64,000 nt of DNA, from assembly GCA_963556495.2 (NCBI GenBank), contig OY747712.1, positions 4,479,634 to 4,543,633 of the forward strand, in the 5' to 3' direction. The notes under the pieces were generated by a model. The model saw only the letters and a list, made by a program, of their open reading frames with translations. It was not told where the DNA came from and made no database searches. The position numbers and the translations under genes were made by a program. Positions 1 through 11,306 of this stretch are shown here, in pieces. Source of the DNA: Valencia hispanica. Its lineage: Eukaryota > Chordata > Actinopteri > Cyprinodontiformes > Valenciidae. The stretch's first letter is position 1. Each line of letters opens with the position of its first letter.

Positions 1-13
1 CACAGCTGTATAC

Positions 14-81
14 AAATACAGCCGCTGCACCTTCAAACACAGTGCAAGATCACTGTGTTTGAAGGTGCAGCGGCTGTATTT
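14..81. repeat. Perfect 31-bp hairpin with 6-nt loop
   Basis: Arms at 14-44 and 51-81 are exact reverse complements, with CAAGAT as the loop at 45-50. No flanking TIR or target duplication was recognised. It could be a template-switch inversion or a miRNA-like foldback, though perfect pairing over the full length favours a recent mutational origin. Confidence 0.9.
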
Positions 82-554
82 TTATAAATTTCTTTTTAGT
101 AAAAAAAAGGGTTTGAATTGAATAAATAATCTGTTATCAGAAAACGTCCTGTAAACATCTGACAGTTCTCAATGTTTGGGTCGAATCAGTTGTTTTTCTC
201 ATCTTTTATTTCATCAGAAAGAATCAGAAACTGCACTGTCCACAATAACTGTTTTATTAGCTTCAATTTGATCTTAGATGTGAATAAATTATGTAAAAGC
301 CCATTTTTAGAGATCTCTGAAATAGTGATGGTTATGTGGTTGACTACAAACACATATCTTGAGTTTAACCAAAATAAACATCAGAACATGTTTTTTGTTT
401 GCATTTTGTCAAAAATATGAACTGAAAAATTAGATTCATGTTTATAGCTTCTTTTTTTAATGGGATGCAGGTAAAAACATTAAAATAACAATGAGTTCAA
501 GTTCAAATCCTAAAACAGGCAAATGAAGCCTGATTTCTATTAGTGAAAGAATGT
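82..554. other. No recognised feature
   Basis: AT-rich single-copy-looking DNA. Short open stretches show no codon pattern or known domain. Confidence 0.6.
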
Positions 555-700
555 TTAAGTTGAACCTTTCTGCTTCATGGGAAACTTCCTGACATGATCT
601 CTGATCACTTCTGCCAGACGTTTCCTTGGGTTCTGAAACTGTGGAGCTGTTGATGATCTGGTGCTGAGTTTGGGCCCAGCGTGGGAACGACTCTGTTCTG
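555..700 (-). CDS. Candidate last coding exon, unrecognised gene
   Basis: On the minus strand an AG at 702-701, after a T-rich stretch, is followed by an open frame that ends in TAA at 557-555. Its end reads QNPRKRLAEVIRDHVRKF followed by PMKQKGST and stop. That is a charged, helix-like composition more typical of coding than of the AT-rich surroundings. It would follow the candidate exon at 985-1112 in a minus-strand gene. I recognise no domain or family, and joining and phase are not proven. It could equally be chance. Confidence 0.28.
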
Positions 701-984
701 CTGAAACCTTTCAAACGTTTCACGGATCTGTCAGTGAAGAGTCAGATGTAGGAGACAGACTTTAAAGCCAAACTGAATTTCTCTTATTTCACCAACTAAG
801 AGGAAAACAGAAGGAATGATTACAGAAAGTAAATTCAGATTCCACATCCTGGTTGATTCGGGTTCAGGATGACCCAGATTCAGATCAAACTGGGCCGTTT
901 CTCTCGCGGGGAGAAGTTTCACATTCTGTCTGACAACTTCATCGACTTTCTTCTCTTTAATCTGATGGATGTGATGAAATTTAC

Positions 985-1112
985 ATGCCAGGGTGGTTCC
1001 AACCTCTTCCTGTCCGAACGTCCTCCCTGTTTGCTGCCGAACATGAAGCCGATGTGCATGCGACGCTCCTCGTTGCTTTTCCTCTGATCAAAGGAACCGG
1101 GAATGGGATTGC
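985..1112 (-). CDS. Candidate internal coding exon, unrecognised gene
   Basis: On the minus strand an AG at 1114-1113 precedes an open frame reading PIPGSFDQRKSNEERRMHIG and then FMFGSKQGGRSDRKRLEPPW. A GTAAAT donor-like site follows at 984. Acceptor, continuous charged codons and donor within 128 bp make it a plausible internal exon. The frame runs on about 20 codons past the donor before stopping. I cannot assign a protein family. An overlapping frame also stays open here, which weakens the case. Confidence 0.3.
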
Positions 1113-2176
1113 CTCAGCAGATTCCAGGATTACAAGATATTAATGAACGACTTGCCAGGTTCAATCAATATCTGAGACTCTGGAGGATTCATGCTCAGTC
1201 TAAAGGTCCATGTGTGGTTCACCTCACATAGGAGAAAAAGACAGATTCACGTGTAAAATCCTTGTGAATTCGCTTTGATCTAAAAACTGTAGAACAAAAA
1301 CGTAGAGGTTCACATGCAGGAAAAGAGAGAACAAATTATTCATCTGCTGTATCATTTCTTTATTTTTATTCTTTATTCTTTAATTCTTTATTCTGACCTT
1401 TGTTTGGGATTTTTAACCAGTTCCTGTTTACATTACCAGCTCAGAAGAAGGTTTGCAGATTTGCAGGTTTTACCACAGAAATATATGAAACTTCATGAGA
1501 TTCCAAAGGAAACTGACCACAGATGACAGTATATGGAAAATGTATTTTAAATCGTTGCAAGTGAACCCCAAACTCTCTGCAGAAAAACAGGTTCAGAAAT
1601 GATCAAATGCATTCTTCTTTCACTGATAAATTCATTCACAAGAAGACAACTAAAATACAGCATAGTAAAATATCAATAAATTAATAAACATACAAAATAC
1701 AAAAGAAAAAACTATTAAATGATAAGAAACTGAGTGCTTAACGGGAGTTAGAGTTTAAGATCTGATTAACTGTTTAAGCCATGACATTTTAAATAAAACC
1801 TACAATATTCTTCTGAATTCAGGGAGAAACTGGAAACCAGTTAACAAACAAAAGTGTGTCTGAAAAAACCTTATTCACGCTGAAGTAGGAGGAAAACCTT
1901 CTGCAGTTCTTCAATTCAAACCAGTCGGACCAATTAGGCCAACAGTAGACTCGGTTTTGGAGCTGAACTCCTCCTGCAGTGGCTATTTTAAAGCTTAATG
2001 ACTGTATAGCAGATTTTACTGAGCTTACTCAGAATAAATCCTCCTTCTGGTGTTTGTTTCTTCTCAAAATTATCTGTCGCCTTCCCACCTCCTGCTTCAT
2101 GTTCCTCTAACGTCTTGGGATTCATCCTCCACTTCCTGCAGCCACTTTCATGCTTTCAGGAGCTCCTGACTTGGAC
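1113..2176. other. No recognised feature
   Basis: AT-rich DNA with no repeat-family match that I recognise and no splice-bounded open frame. Confidence 0.55.
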
Positions 2177-2203
2177 AAAAGAAAAGAAAAGAAAAGAAAA
2201 GAA
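2177..2203. repeat. (AAAAG)n microsatellite
   Basis: About five AAAAG units, the last one imperfect. Confidence 0.85.
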
Positions 2204-3237
2204 TAGAAATCTAGTTTGAAATGGCAGAGTTGACGACTGGGTTGAAAACGACAATCAGCTCCTGCAGCTTTGTGTGAATTAAAGCATAAAAACTTTAAAA
2301 ACAAAACAAAAAAACAGCTTTTTGCAGGATAACAAAGCTAAAAATTACAGAAGTGTATATTTGAATGTGTAGTAGTTCCTCTGTAATAAATCATAACTCT
2401 TTGTCGTTTTGACGGTTTTGTTTCTCTGAACTTGGTTCCTGCCCCTCACTGCTGAAAACACCTGATGAAACCAGGGTGAGCTGAAACTGGATGCTCTGCA
2501 GAGCGCCTCCTGCTGGTTGATGCTGATTTCTGCTGATGGTGTCTCATGGTGTCTGGTTTTAGTTCTGATTTCTCTTGGTGGGACTTTTGAGGCTTAATGC
2601 GACACAAACTGTTATTTTTCCATCTCTAAGCAAACATTGGTGTCCTTCAAAATAGAAAAAAACCTGAAACATTCAGAAGTAAAATCTTGTAATGTCATCA
2701 TTCAATGCCCGTTATATGTGCAATATAGCTGCAGTTCCCGTGTTGCACATATCCTCTTTTTATGTGCAACTATGTTTTTTTTTTTTTAAAGGTTTGTGAT
2801 ACAACCGCCAAGCAACATGTCTGCTTTTAGCTTTCATGGCTGCAGCTCTGCTGCTTGTTTGCCTCGTCTTCGTTGTCTGTTTAATCATGTAAGACCGCAG
2901 GCTGCAGACTGAGTTACTGCAGCTGTTTTAGTATGAACACCGGGAGCTCAGTAGCTGGAATGTGAATGAACTACAGTTAGAATGAGTTTAAGACTGGATT
3001 CCCATTAGAGCAGAGTCTTACGGAGTTTTACGGAACAACGATCCTTTAGCTGCATCCCTGCAGATTACTCTAGTTTAGCTCTTGGAAACTAGAAAAAGCT
3101 TTTGGATTGTTCCTAAACATTCTCCTCCGTGTTTCACAGGTTTGATGGATGGTTTGTGTAACACTTCCTGTCGTTGTGTCCTGAATAGGATCAGTTGTCT
3201 GTTTACCTTTTGGATGGACATGAACCCCTCTCTCCGC
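2204..3237. other. No recognised feature
   Basis: Contains a T-run near 2776 and otherwise unremarkable sequence. Confidence 0.5.
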
Positions 3238-3370
3238 TCAGAAAACAGCCGTTTCCTCTGACTGAACCTGAACTGGGAGAATCTTCTCCGCTCTGATGTT
3301 GAGGAAAGCTGACAGGATGTCACCCAGCTCCTGAAGCTCATCATTATTCAGATGTTTCTCTGCGTGATCC
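3238..3370 (-). CDS. Candidate coding exon, unrecognised gene
   Basis: Minus-strand open frame after an AG at 3372-3371. It reads RDHAEKHLNNDELQELGDIL and then SAFLNIRAEKILPVQ, ending at TGA 3240-3238. The amphipathic, leucine-spaced sequence looks like genuine coding sequence. A further open stretch upstream on the same strand (about 3440-3510) follows a good polypyrimidine-CAG acceptor and reads ERDREEKPGRNGKRGR. With the candidates at 985-1112 and 555-700 this suggests the 3' end of a minus-strand gene. No family was recognised, and donors are weak. Confidence 0.3.
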
Positions 3371-3757
3371 CTCGCAGTTTGTTCAGACTTTAAAAGGAGC
3401 TCCTCTCGTTAGGATTCTGAGAACCAGAACAACGGCTCTTAGCTGAAACTGTCCTCCCACGCTTGCCGTTTCTCCCAGGTTTCTCCTCTCTGTCACGTTC
3501 CTGGGAAAAGGCACTCGGCATGTAAACGACTTTGACAGTCAAACAGTTATTGGAATCAGTGACTCAGACTCAGAGAGCGGTGAAATGTTACGGCGGTAAA
3601 TGTCACATTCAGGTTTATTCATATGCTTCAGCAGCGACATGAGGAGCTTCATTAGACAAGCTGAAGCGTTAAAGCTCCATTTGTGTCTTTAATTGTGTCA
3701 GAAGAACCAGAGGTGACGGTTTTCTCCATGTTATTCTGTAGCGCTGTTATATTTGTG
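3371..3757. other. No firm feature; possible weak exon
   Basis: Holds the basic open stretch mentioned for the preceding entry and non-repetitive sequence around 3580-3700 that could be conserved non-coding DNA. Nothing proves either. Confidence 0.35.
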
Positions 3758-4190
3758 TCAAAAGTCATTTCAATACAATCATACAAACAATCCAACTAGT
3801 TTAAAGTTTTAGTTAGTTTCCTATTTCAAGATTCCAAGCAGATTGCATCGAGTCATTGACTTGAGGTTATGTCCCGTTGATGCTAACTCCAACCACAGCA
3901 ATCCTTCAGCAATCCCTCATACTGAGCAAGCATGAAGCGACAGGAAGAAACCTCCAACAGAACCAGAACCAGAACCTGGATCAGTACGAGTGGCCATCTG
4001 CCACGACCGTCTGGGGGTTTGAGAAGACAGAGCAGAGACACAGAAGGAACAGAAGATCCGATATAAGAGAACTTTCTATGTTACAGAAAGTAAAAAGTTG
4101 ATAACAGGACACAGTGGATGTTCAGTTACTGGGAGGATCATCAGACCAGGTATATCTTCTATGGAGAGAAAAACACTGAGAGAAAACAAA
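3758..4190 (-). mobile_element. L2-type LINE 3'-end fragment
   Basis: This block aligns by eye with 7810-8300, the 3' region of the large L2 copy. Shared phrases include GCAATCCCTCATACTGAGCA and GCCACGACCGTCTGGGGGTT. Relative to that copy it lacks about 30 bp after the AAGCATG motif and a segment near the end. It is an older, deleted copy of the same family, in the same orientation. Confidence 0.85.
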
Positions 4191-5214
4191 CGATCATTCC
4201 TGATCATTTGCTAACTGAAACAGGTTGAGACGTCCGTCTGAGGGACACTAAACCCCCATCAGTTTATCTCATCTTTACTTCATAAACCACCAAAGATCAG
4301 CAGCCTCAGAGTTTCCTTCCTCCTGCAGTATTTAAACACGGTCAGCCTCTGCAGGTTTGACACAGCCGGCTCGCGCCAGCATCACTTTGTCTTCCCTGGT
4401 TTGGGCTAAACTCTCTTATTGGCTGTATTGATCAGTGTGATCGATGTCTCTGACAGTTCTGTGGCTCATTCATCTCCATCAATAACCACAGAGGAGCCCC
4501 TGCATTAGAAACTCCCTACACCAAAATACAAATCTCTTTAAATAAAACACTGATGTTACATGAATAATATAATAATAAGCAAGATAACTAAAATATATAT
4601 TCAAATTAAAAAGTAGTATGAAGGTTAATCAATAGACAACAATGATAAAACTTGGAATGGTAATTTTCTTTTAGGATTTATGGATTGATAGAAGGTCATG
4701 AAAAATAAAATAAAAATGAAAACAATTAAGTAAGTAAATAATAACTTTTATAGATTAAATATGAAATATTAAACTTACAAAATGACAATAAACATTAAAT
4801 TACACTTCAAAAAATTATGTTTATTTCAAAATTCTATCCCAATCGAAATCAAAGGATTAAAATAAAATATACATTAAATATTATATTAAATAAGACGATA
4901 TGAAATCGACTGCAAGAACAAAGTAACACAACAGGTTCCAGACTCTGTTTGGATAATCTGCAACAGAAAGTTGCTAAAAACAGCAAAAGTTTCCAAAAAG
5001 CTACATGTCTTTCTGTGCCAAAAACCTTCATGTTATGTTGATGACTGTAAAGATTGAAGTTTTATTTTCAAGGTTTTTTTAAATAATTCAATAAAATAAA
5101 AAACATCACATGTCAATAATAAATCAATCCAATAATATTAGCTGCGTTGACAACCTTCCACATGATACATTTATTGCTATTTTTTCACTAGTCTCCCATC
5201 ATCCCTCAGCATTC
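4191..5214. other. AT-rich DNA without recognised feature
   Basis: Very AT-rich between 4530 and 5110, with no coding signal and no terminal repeats found. Confidence 0.55.
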
Positions 5215-5640
5215 ATCCCACTTTCACGTTTCCCAGATCTAGCCGGTTCATTCCAGCAACTTGTGCCCTCCTTCCGACTCCCCACCACCCGCCCTGGGTG
5301 TAGAAGGGCACCCAGCCTATTTTGGCATTATCTAGTCGATTGGGAGGGATACAGTCCACAGGTGATGGAGGCTCCTCCATCTCGAAGTACTCACAGACAT
5401 CCAGACTCCTTTCTCTTTCCCTGGCATCAACTCCACCATCTGCAATTACTCCTCACTTCAATCAAAAACTTTTCATCCAATCAAGACTCTGTACTCACCT
5501 CTGGATTTCCCTTCAGCCGTGCTGGTTCCCTCCATTCCTCCGTGCAGCTCTCCTGGTTCCTGTGATCATCTGCAAATCATTGTTTCCATAAAATCATTTC
5601 ATCTTACATCTGGTCTCAGAAAGCTTAGCGAAAACATTTT
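5215..5640 (+). mobile_element. Gypsy-type retrotransposon remnant, end of pol and LTR-like tail
   Basis: The translation near 5318-5350 contains YLVDWEGYSP. This matches the conserved core of the chromodomain at the end of the integrase in vertebrate chromovirus-type Gypsy elements. Downstream, a pyrimidine-rich stretch ends in TCCATAAAATCATTT, then TCTGGTCTCAG, resembling the 3' part of fish Gypsy LTRs. Only this small, frame-damaged portion remains. No second LTR or target duplication was found. Confidence 0.6.
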
Positions 5641-7579
5641 TTTATTGGTTATATTTTTTTGAGAACCAGGTTTATATTTTTCTAGAAGAAATTATTTTAG
5701 AAATGCATTTCCAGGCTTCTTCCCTCCTATCACCAAAACAGACCTATAAATTTTTTTTATATTTGTAGTTGCTGAATGCATTAAGAGGCTGTTCTGGTTT
5801 CAGCAAAAAAAAAAACTGAAAATGTGTGCATGCCTTTGTAATTTGCTATATTTAAAGTTAAAAACTGAAATCTAAAATGTACATTTTAGCACAGTTCTCA
5901 CTCCTGTGTTTAAAACTGTGGAGGACTGATTGACAAAATTGACAAATAATTTAAAAAAATGAGAATATAAAATTAAAATATATATATTTGGATATAATTT
6001 ATTTAAAATTGTATTTACTCATATTTGTATTTTATTTCCTTTGTTTTATTATGTTTAGTTTGATGTTGTCAGTTTTGTCATGATCAGTCCTCCGTAGATC
6101 AACCTGGATATGAGGTTCAGACTCTATCTTTGCATAACAAGAACAAAACCCAGTTTCTCAAGCATTCTGAGTGATGGGTGGCTATGAATGTGATATATGA
6201 ATGTGACATAAAAACAAAGTTACAAAAAATAGAATAAATAAAACGTACAGAATGCACAGTGCAAATGTAAAAGCAGCAACATGCAGATATGTTCAAACAG
6301 CAGGCAACGTGTTGTGGTTCAGTTCCGACTTTCCTGGTTTGCTTCGTTTTTTTGCCTTGATGACATTATTCTTGCGTTGGTTTGTTTGGCAGTTAAACTT
6401 CTTTTTTAGCTCCTAGACGATGCGCCTAATACAGTTTTAAGTTGGTTTATGTGATGACTCATGAAGAACAGCAGAACATTAAAAGCTCAGGTAGCCTATA
6501 AAGTTTGTTACCCAGAGGTCACTGTGCTGCAGGCTGTCAAGCAACGATGCATCACAGTGTTTTGGGAGTTTTTATCTAAAGGAATCAATCAGCATCAGCT
6601 GAACTGCCTCACAGCTCTGACGTGATGCAACCGTTTTCCCTCCGCCTCTCCGTTCTGATATCCAACGCGACAGCCAGCGGTCACACGGCGACGTCCTTGG
6701 GCGACTGATGAGCAACGACGCAGCAGCTGTCAGCATCATTTACTGCCAGGCGACCCGAAGTGAACAGATTCTCATCAGAGGCTGAGATGTGGCGCCTGAT
6801 GAGAATGCTTTTAGTGCAGACGTTTATTTAATCAGGGTCAAACTCAGCCCTAATGAGACACTTCTGAGCCTCGTATTTATTATGCAGCACTTTGCCGCCA
6901 CTGAAATGGGATGTAATGTAAAGTGACATGAATTCATTGCCTCCGTTTACACTGTTTTCCTGTCCTCGTTTTAGGTCAGCTCTAGTTCTACAACGGCGTG
7001 AAGGTAAAGACCGGAGACTTCTGTGGAGATCGGATCCAGTTCAGATTTAATCAAAGTGGAGAAATAAGGCCACCTGGATCTGTTGAAGAAAGATGCAATT
7101 TCCAAATATTCAAGACATCCCTCTACACCTTTCACATAAAAAGTTGAACTGTTCAAAGAAGTCTGTCTCCGAAAATCTAAATTCCTTTTATTTTATTTGA
7201 AAAGTAAGGGACTCACCAAGCGTTAGTAAAATGCCAGCTTGAAAATGTTATCAAGCAAAGCCAAGATTGTTTATTGTTGTAAAGAAAATGCTATGGACTC
7301 AAATTGGTTTCATTAGAGGTATTTAACAGAAGGACGAGGGAAGTTTCAAAGATCGGATAGTCCTCAAAGAAGAAAGTCGAGTTCTTTCCCCCTTTAATAT
7401 CATTTAATCTACCACAGAATCAGAAGTTGTTCCAGAACCTGTAAACAATTCAGCAAAGGAGAGTGGGTCAAAATTCCTCGTTAGAGGTTATCAGGAGGAT
7501 GATGATGACTGCTGTCGCCTCCAATGGCAGAACACCATTTTTTAGGTTTAGGCGGTAATTCCTTATCATGTTTATTAGG
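5641..7579. other. No recognised feature
   Basis: AT-rich to 6300, then mixed single-copy-looking sequence. 6600-6960 is less AT-rich and could be conserved non-coding DNA, but this is only an impression. Confidence 0.45.
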
Positions 7580-7582
7580 AGC

Positions 7583-7735
7583 TGGTGAATGAATGAATGA
7601 ATATTTTATTTCAAACATGTGAATAACATATTACACTTTAAGCACGAATCGATAAAAACATTTGTATGTTTGAAAAGGAGTAGGAATAAGCATTATCTTA
7701 TTAATCCCTACCCCTTCTCCACCTAGTACCTAGTA
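7583..7735 (-). mobile_element. LINE 3'-end fragment with (GAAT)n tail
   Basis: Begins with four GAAT units and continues with ATTTTATTTCAAACATGTGA and TTTGAAAAGGAGTAGGAATA, phrases typical of the antisense 3' end of a common fish LINE. On the minus strand the ATTC repeats are its terminal tail. Clade not assigned. Confidence 0.55.
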
Positions 7736-7740
7736 CTATT

Positions 7741-8740
7741 TTCAATTCAATTCAGTTTATTTATATAGCGCCAATTCACAACAGATGTCATCTCAAGGCT
7801 CTTAACAAGAAGTCATTTCAATACATTTATACAAAGATTCCAATCAGTTAAAAAGTTTCCTTTTTAAGGAATCCCAGCAGATTGCGTCAGTCATTGGCGT
7901 GAGGTTGGGCCCCGTTGATGCAGACTTTCCAACCACAGCAATCCTTCAGCAATCCCTCATACTGAGCAAGCATGTAGCGACGGTGGAGAGGAAAAACTCC
8001 CCTTTAACAGGAAGAAACCTCCAACAGAACCAGGCTCAGTAGGAGCGGCCATCTGCCACGACCGTCTGGGGGTTTGAGAAGACAGAGCAGAGACACAGAA
8101 GGAACAGAAGATCTGATATAAGAGAACTTTCTATGTTACAGAAAGTAAAAAGTTGATAACAGGACACAGTGGATGTTCAGTTACTGGGAGCATCATCCCA
8201 GTCGATGCCCACCCGTCCAACAGGGCATCGCAGCCAAGCAGGATACCAGACCAGGTATATCTTCTATGGAGAGAAAAACACTGAGAGAAAACAAAGTTAA
8301 CAGTCGAAATAGCAGCATGTACTGTAATACAACTGGAGAGTAGTAGGAGAAAAGGAAGTAGCAGAGTGGAGAAAATTGGTAAGTCTGTCCTCCAGCAGTC
8401 TAAGCCTATAGCAGCATAACTACAGAGATAGCTCAGGATGACCTAAGCCACTCTAACTATAAGCTTTATCAAAAAGGAAAGTTTTAAGCCTGGCCTTAAA
8501 AGTAAACAGAGTGTCTGCCTCACGGACTAAAGCTGGGAGCTGGTTCCACAGGAGAGGAGCCTGATAACTAAAAGATCTGCCTCCCATTCTACTTTTAGAG
8601 ATCCTAGGAACTACAAGTAAACCTGCAGTCTGAGAGCGAAGTGCTCTGTTAGGAACATAAGGACCAATCAGATCTCTGATGGATGATGGAGCTGATTATT
8701 AAGAGCTTTATATGTAAGAAGAAGGATCTTAAATTCTTTT
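7741..8740 (-). pseudogene. L2 ORF2 C-terminus and 3'UTR
   Basis: The minus strand at about 8735-8450 encodes the end of the LINE ORF2, with recognisable residues QAPLLWNQLPALVREADT followed by LFTFKARLKTFLF. The rest to 7741 is 3'UTR ending in a GAATT-type tail. This orientation agrees with ORF1 and opposes the adjacent RT segment. Small frame breaks are present. Confidence 0.8.
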
Positions 8741-8749
8741 TTTTTTAAT

Positions 8750-9640
8750 CACATTTTTTATCGGATTTAGTATTAAATACTAATAGGGTTATTATAGTGG
8801 GGGACTTCAATATTCATGTGGATGCTGAAAGTGATAGCCTAAATGCAGCCTTTAGTGCTATTTTAGACTCAATTGGCTTTACTCAAAAAGTACAGGGATC
8901 GACCCACTCGGGCAAACACACTTTGGACCTTGTACTGACATATGGTTTTGAGTGTGAGGAAATAACAGTCCACCCACATAACCCGGTCCTGTCTGACCAC
9001 TTCTTGATAACTTTTGAATTTACTTTAAATGACCATCTTAAATCTGAAAGAAAATTTCATTATTGTAGAGCTTTATCAGACAATGCTGTAACAATTTTTA
9101 AAGACTCTGTTCCATTCTTACTTTCCTTAGTGTCTCAGAGTAACACAGTGGATGGCAGCAATTCAATCTCTAACCCTTCAGAAGAAACCTTCCCTTGATC
9201 AAGATGATTTAGTAAATTACAGACCTATATCTAACCTTCCTTTCTTATCCAAAATCCTTGAGAAAATTGTTGCCAATCAAGTCTGTGAGCATCTAAACAG
9301 TAACGAGCTGTTTGAAGAGTTTCAGTCAGGTTTTAGAGCTCATCATAGCACTGAAACAGCACTGGTGAAGGTTACTAATTATATTCTCATGGCCTCAGAT
9401 AATGGACTTGTGTCTGTTCTGGTTTTGTTAGATGTCAGTGCTGCTTTTGACACAGTCGATCACAATAATCTCTTAGAAAGGCTTGAACATGTTGCAGGGA
9501 TTAAAGAAACAGCACTAGGCTGGTTTAAATCATATTTGTCTGACAGATTCCAGTTTGTTCATCTAAATGATAAATCTTCTTCACTCTCAAGGGTTACCTG
9601 TGGAGTTCCACAGGGTTCTGTGAGATCTGATCCGATAATT
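8750..9640 (+). pseudogene. Inverted L2 ORF2 segment: endonuclease C-part and RT N-part
   Basis: The plus strand encodes the end of the apurinic-type endonuclease, with GDFNIHVD and the SDHFLITFEF catalytic SDH (8797-9050). After a deletion in the linker, RT motifs follow: [19 protein letters not shown], then [13 protein letters not shown] with the first catalytic aspartate, then the CGVPQGS turn (about 9200-9620). It ends there, so the YADD motif is absent. The two frames at 8797-9198 and 9152-9721 overlap out of phase. Its direction opposes both flanks of the same element. Confidence 0.88.
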
Positions 9641-10113
9641 GAGAGTAAGGGCCTGGTGGACGATACAAAGCCACAAACAAAAATGGTCTTAATGTTTTGC
9701 AACTTGGATGAGGAAAATTAAGGGTTAGATGTTCAAAAGAACTGTAGCTATCAATTGGTCTGGGACAAATAATTAAATCAGAATGAAAAATGGTTGCAAC
9801 TCCTCCTCCTCGCCCAGTATTTCTAGGAATGTGAAAATTTTAATGACTAGAAAGGAGTTGACTCATTTATACTGACATAATCCTCCTGCTGCAACCAGGT
9901 TTCTGTGAGACAAAGCAAATCAATGTGATTATCACAAATCAAGTCATTTACTAACAAAGTCTTTGAGGAGAGAAATCTTATGTTTAATAAACCACATTTA
10001 ATAGATTTAATTTTCTGTTCAGTCAAAGTTGTATTTATTTTTATGAGATTTCCATAATTTGCTTTTGTTGGCTTAACTTTTAATCCATTTAATTTTGGCC
10101 GTGGGCAAGACAC
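9625..10113 (-). pseudogene. L2 ORF2 N-terminus (endonuclease start)
   Basis: The minus strand reads [20 protein letters not shown] and then LLCLTETWL, the first endonuclease motifs (N and E residues) of CR1/L2 ORF2. The open frame stops at 9847. After a frame shift it continues with HIPRNTGRGGGVATIFHSDL and later [10 protein letters not shown], ending at the inversion junction near 9625. It lies 92 bp after the ORF1 stop. Confidence 0.82.
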
Positions 10114-10204
10114 TTTCTATAGGGTAATGGGTGGGTAACGGTACAGAAGCAGCAGAGAGGAGGGTTAAACTACGACTCTGCTTCCTGGTCTGGACCCTGG
10201 GTTG

Positions 10205-11033
10205 TCAGTGTTTTGGAGGCCAAACAAATTCGGCCATATTCCTAGAATGAAGAGCTGCTCCATCCAAAGTGGGATGGATGCCGTCTCTCCGGATCAGACC
10301 AGGTTTTCCCCAAAATGTTCGCCAGTTATCAATGTAGCCCACATCGTTTGCAGGACACCACCTAGACAACCAATGATGGAATGACAGCATGCGGCTAAAC
10401 ATGTCGTCACTGGTCCGATCAGGCAGGGGACCAGAAAAGATTACAGAGTCTGACATTGTTTTGGCAAACTTACACACCGAAGCAACACTAATTTTAGTGA
10501 CCTCCGATTGACTTAACCGAGTGTCATTACCGCCAGCGTGAATAACAATCTTACTGTATTTATGCTTATCCTTAGCCAGCAGTTTCAGGTAGGATTTGAT
10601 GTCGCCCGTTCTGGCCCCTGGCAAACATTTGACTATGGTCAATGGTGTCTCTAATGTCACGTTTCTGACTATGGAGCTGCCAATTACCAGGGTCGGCTTC
10701 TCAGCGGGTGTGTCGCTGAGCGGGGAAAATCTGTTAGAAACGCGGACCGGTTGGTGGTGGCCCGGGGGCTGGGTCCTAGAACTATGCTTCCTACGTACCG
10801 TCACCCAGCCGGCCTGAGATCCCGGCTGCGCGGGGTCTACCGGAGGACAGCTAGGGGGTTCTATCCTTGAGCCGTGCTTCTAATTCTGATACCCTCGCCT
10901 CCAAAGCTACAAAAATATTACATTTATTACAGTTACCATTATCACTAAAGGAGGCGGGGAAGTAACTAAACATCTGACAGAGAGAGCAAGAGAGAAGAGA
11001 AGAGTTAGAGACAGGAGAAAGAAGAGTAGCCAT
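10205..11033 (-). pseudogene. L2/CR1 ORF1: zinc motif, coiled coil, SGNH esterase, one frameshift
   Basis: The N-terminal part (11033-10851) has CSLC and CNKC pairs followed by [13 protein letters not shown], a zinc-binding motif plus short coiled coil. The second part (10804-10205) is an SGNH/GDSL-type esterase domain with [10 protein letters not shown] (Ser block), the PGARTGDI region, VIHAGGNDT (Gly/Asn block) and DGIHPT (Asp-His block). All catalytic blocks appear present. The two parts are one ORF1 split by a one-base shift in a five-base G run at 10854-10858 (plus strand). Known role in the family: chaperone/esterase protein of the retrotransposition particle. Confidence 0.85.
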
Positions 11034-11306
11034 AGCCGCAATGAAGCTAAGCTAACTGAGCTAGCGAGACCTTACCACCCCAAGAAAAACTGTGTGAAAC
11101 ACAAGGAGTTCCCAAAACGTAAAGTACTCCACCACAAAACGTGTGTTTTAGTGTGATTGTGTGTTAAAATAACTTAGAGAGGCCTCAGCACAGAGAAAAC
11201 AAGATCAATTGAAGAGACTCTGAACACCAAACAGCTCCACGGAGCACAACAGGAAATGACGCAATACGGCTTACCCCGTCACAGAGTCACGTACAGAAAA
11301 CCGTTT

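Larger units (their letters stand above)
7741..11300 (-). mobile_element. Near full-length L2/CR1-group LINE with internal inversion
   Basis: Read on the minus strand, the element has a 5'UTR (about 11300-11034), ORF1 (11033-10205), the first part of ORF2 (10113 to about 9625), then a gap, and finally the ORF2 C-terminus and 3'UTR (about 8740-7741). It ends in repeats of GAATT that form the LINE tail. The missing ORF2 middle lies between, at about 8750-9640, but on the plus strand. The flanking reading matches: the minus part stops at [10 protein letters not shown] and the plus part resumes at FLSDLVLNTNRVIIVGDFNI. Internal deletions and frameshifts make it inactive. CR1-group membership rests on the ORF1 esterase. 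Confidence 0.88.

Noticed and set aside
7741..9640. Two independent LINE insertions in opposite directions
   Set aside because: The protein reading is continuous across both junctions when the middle is flipped, which two chance insertions would not give.
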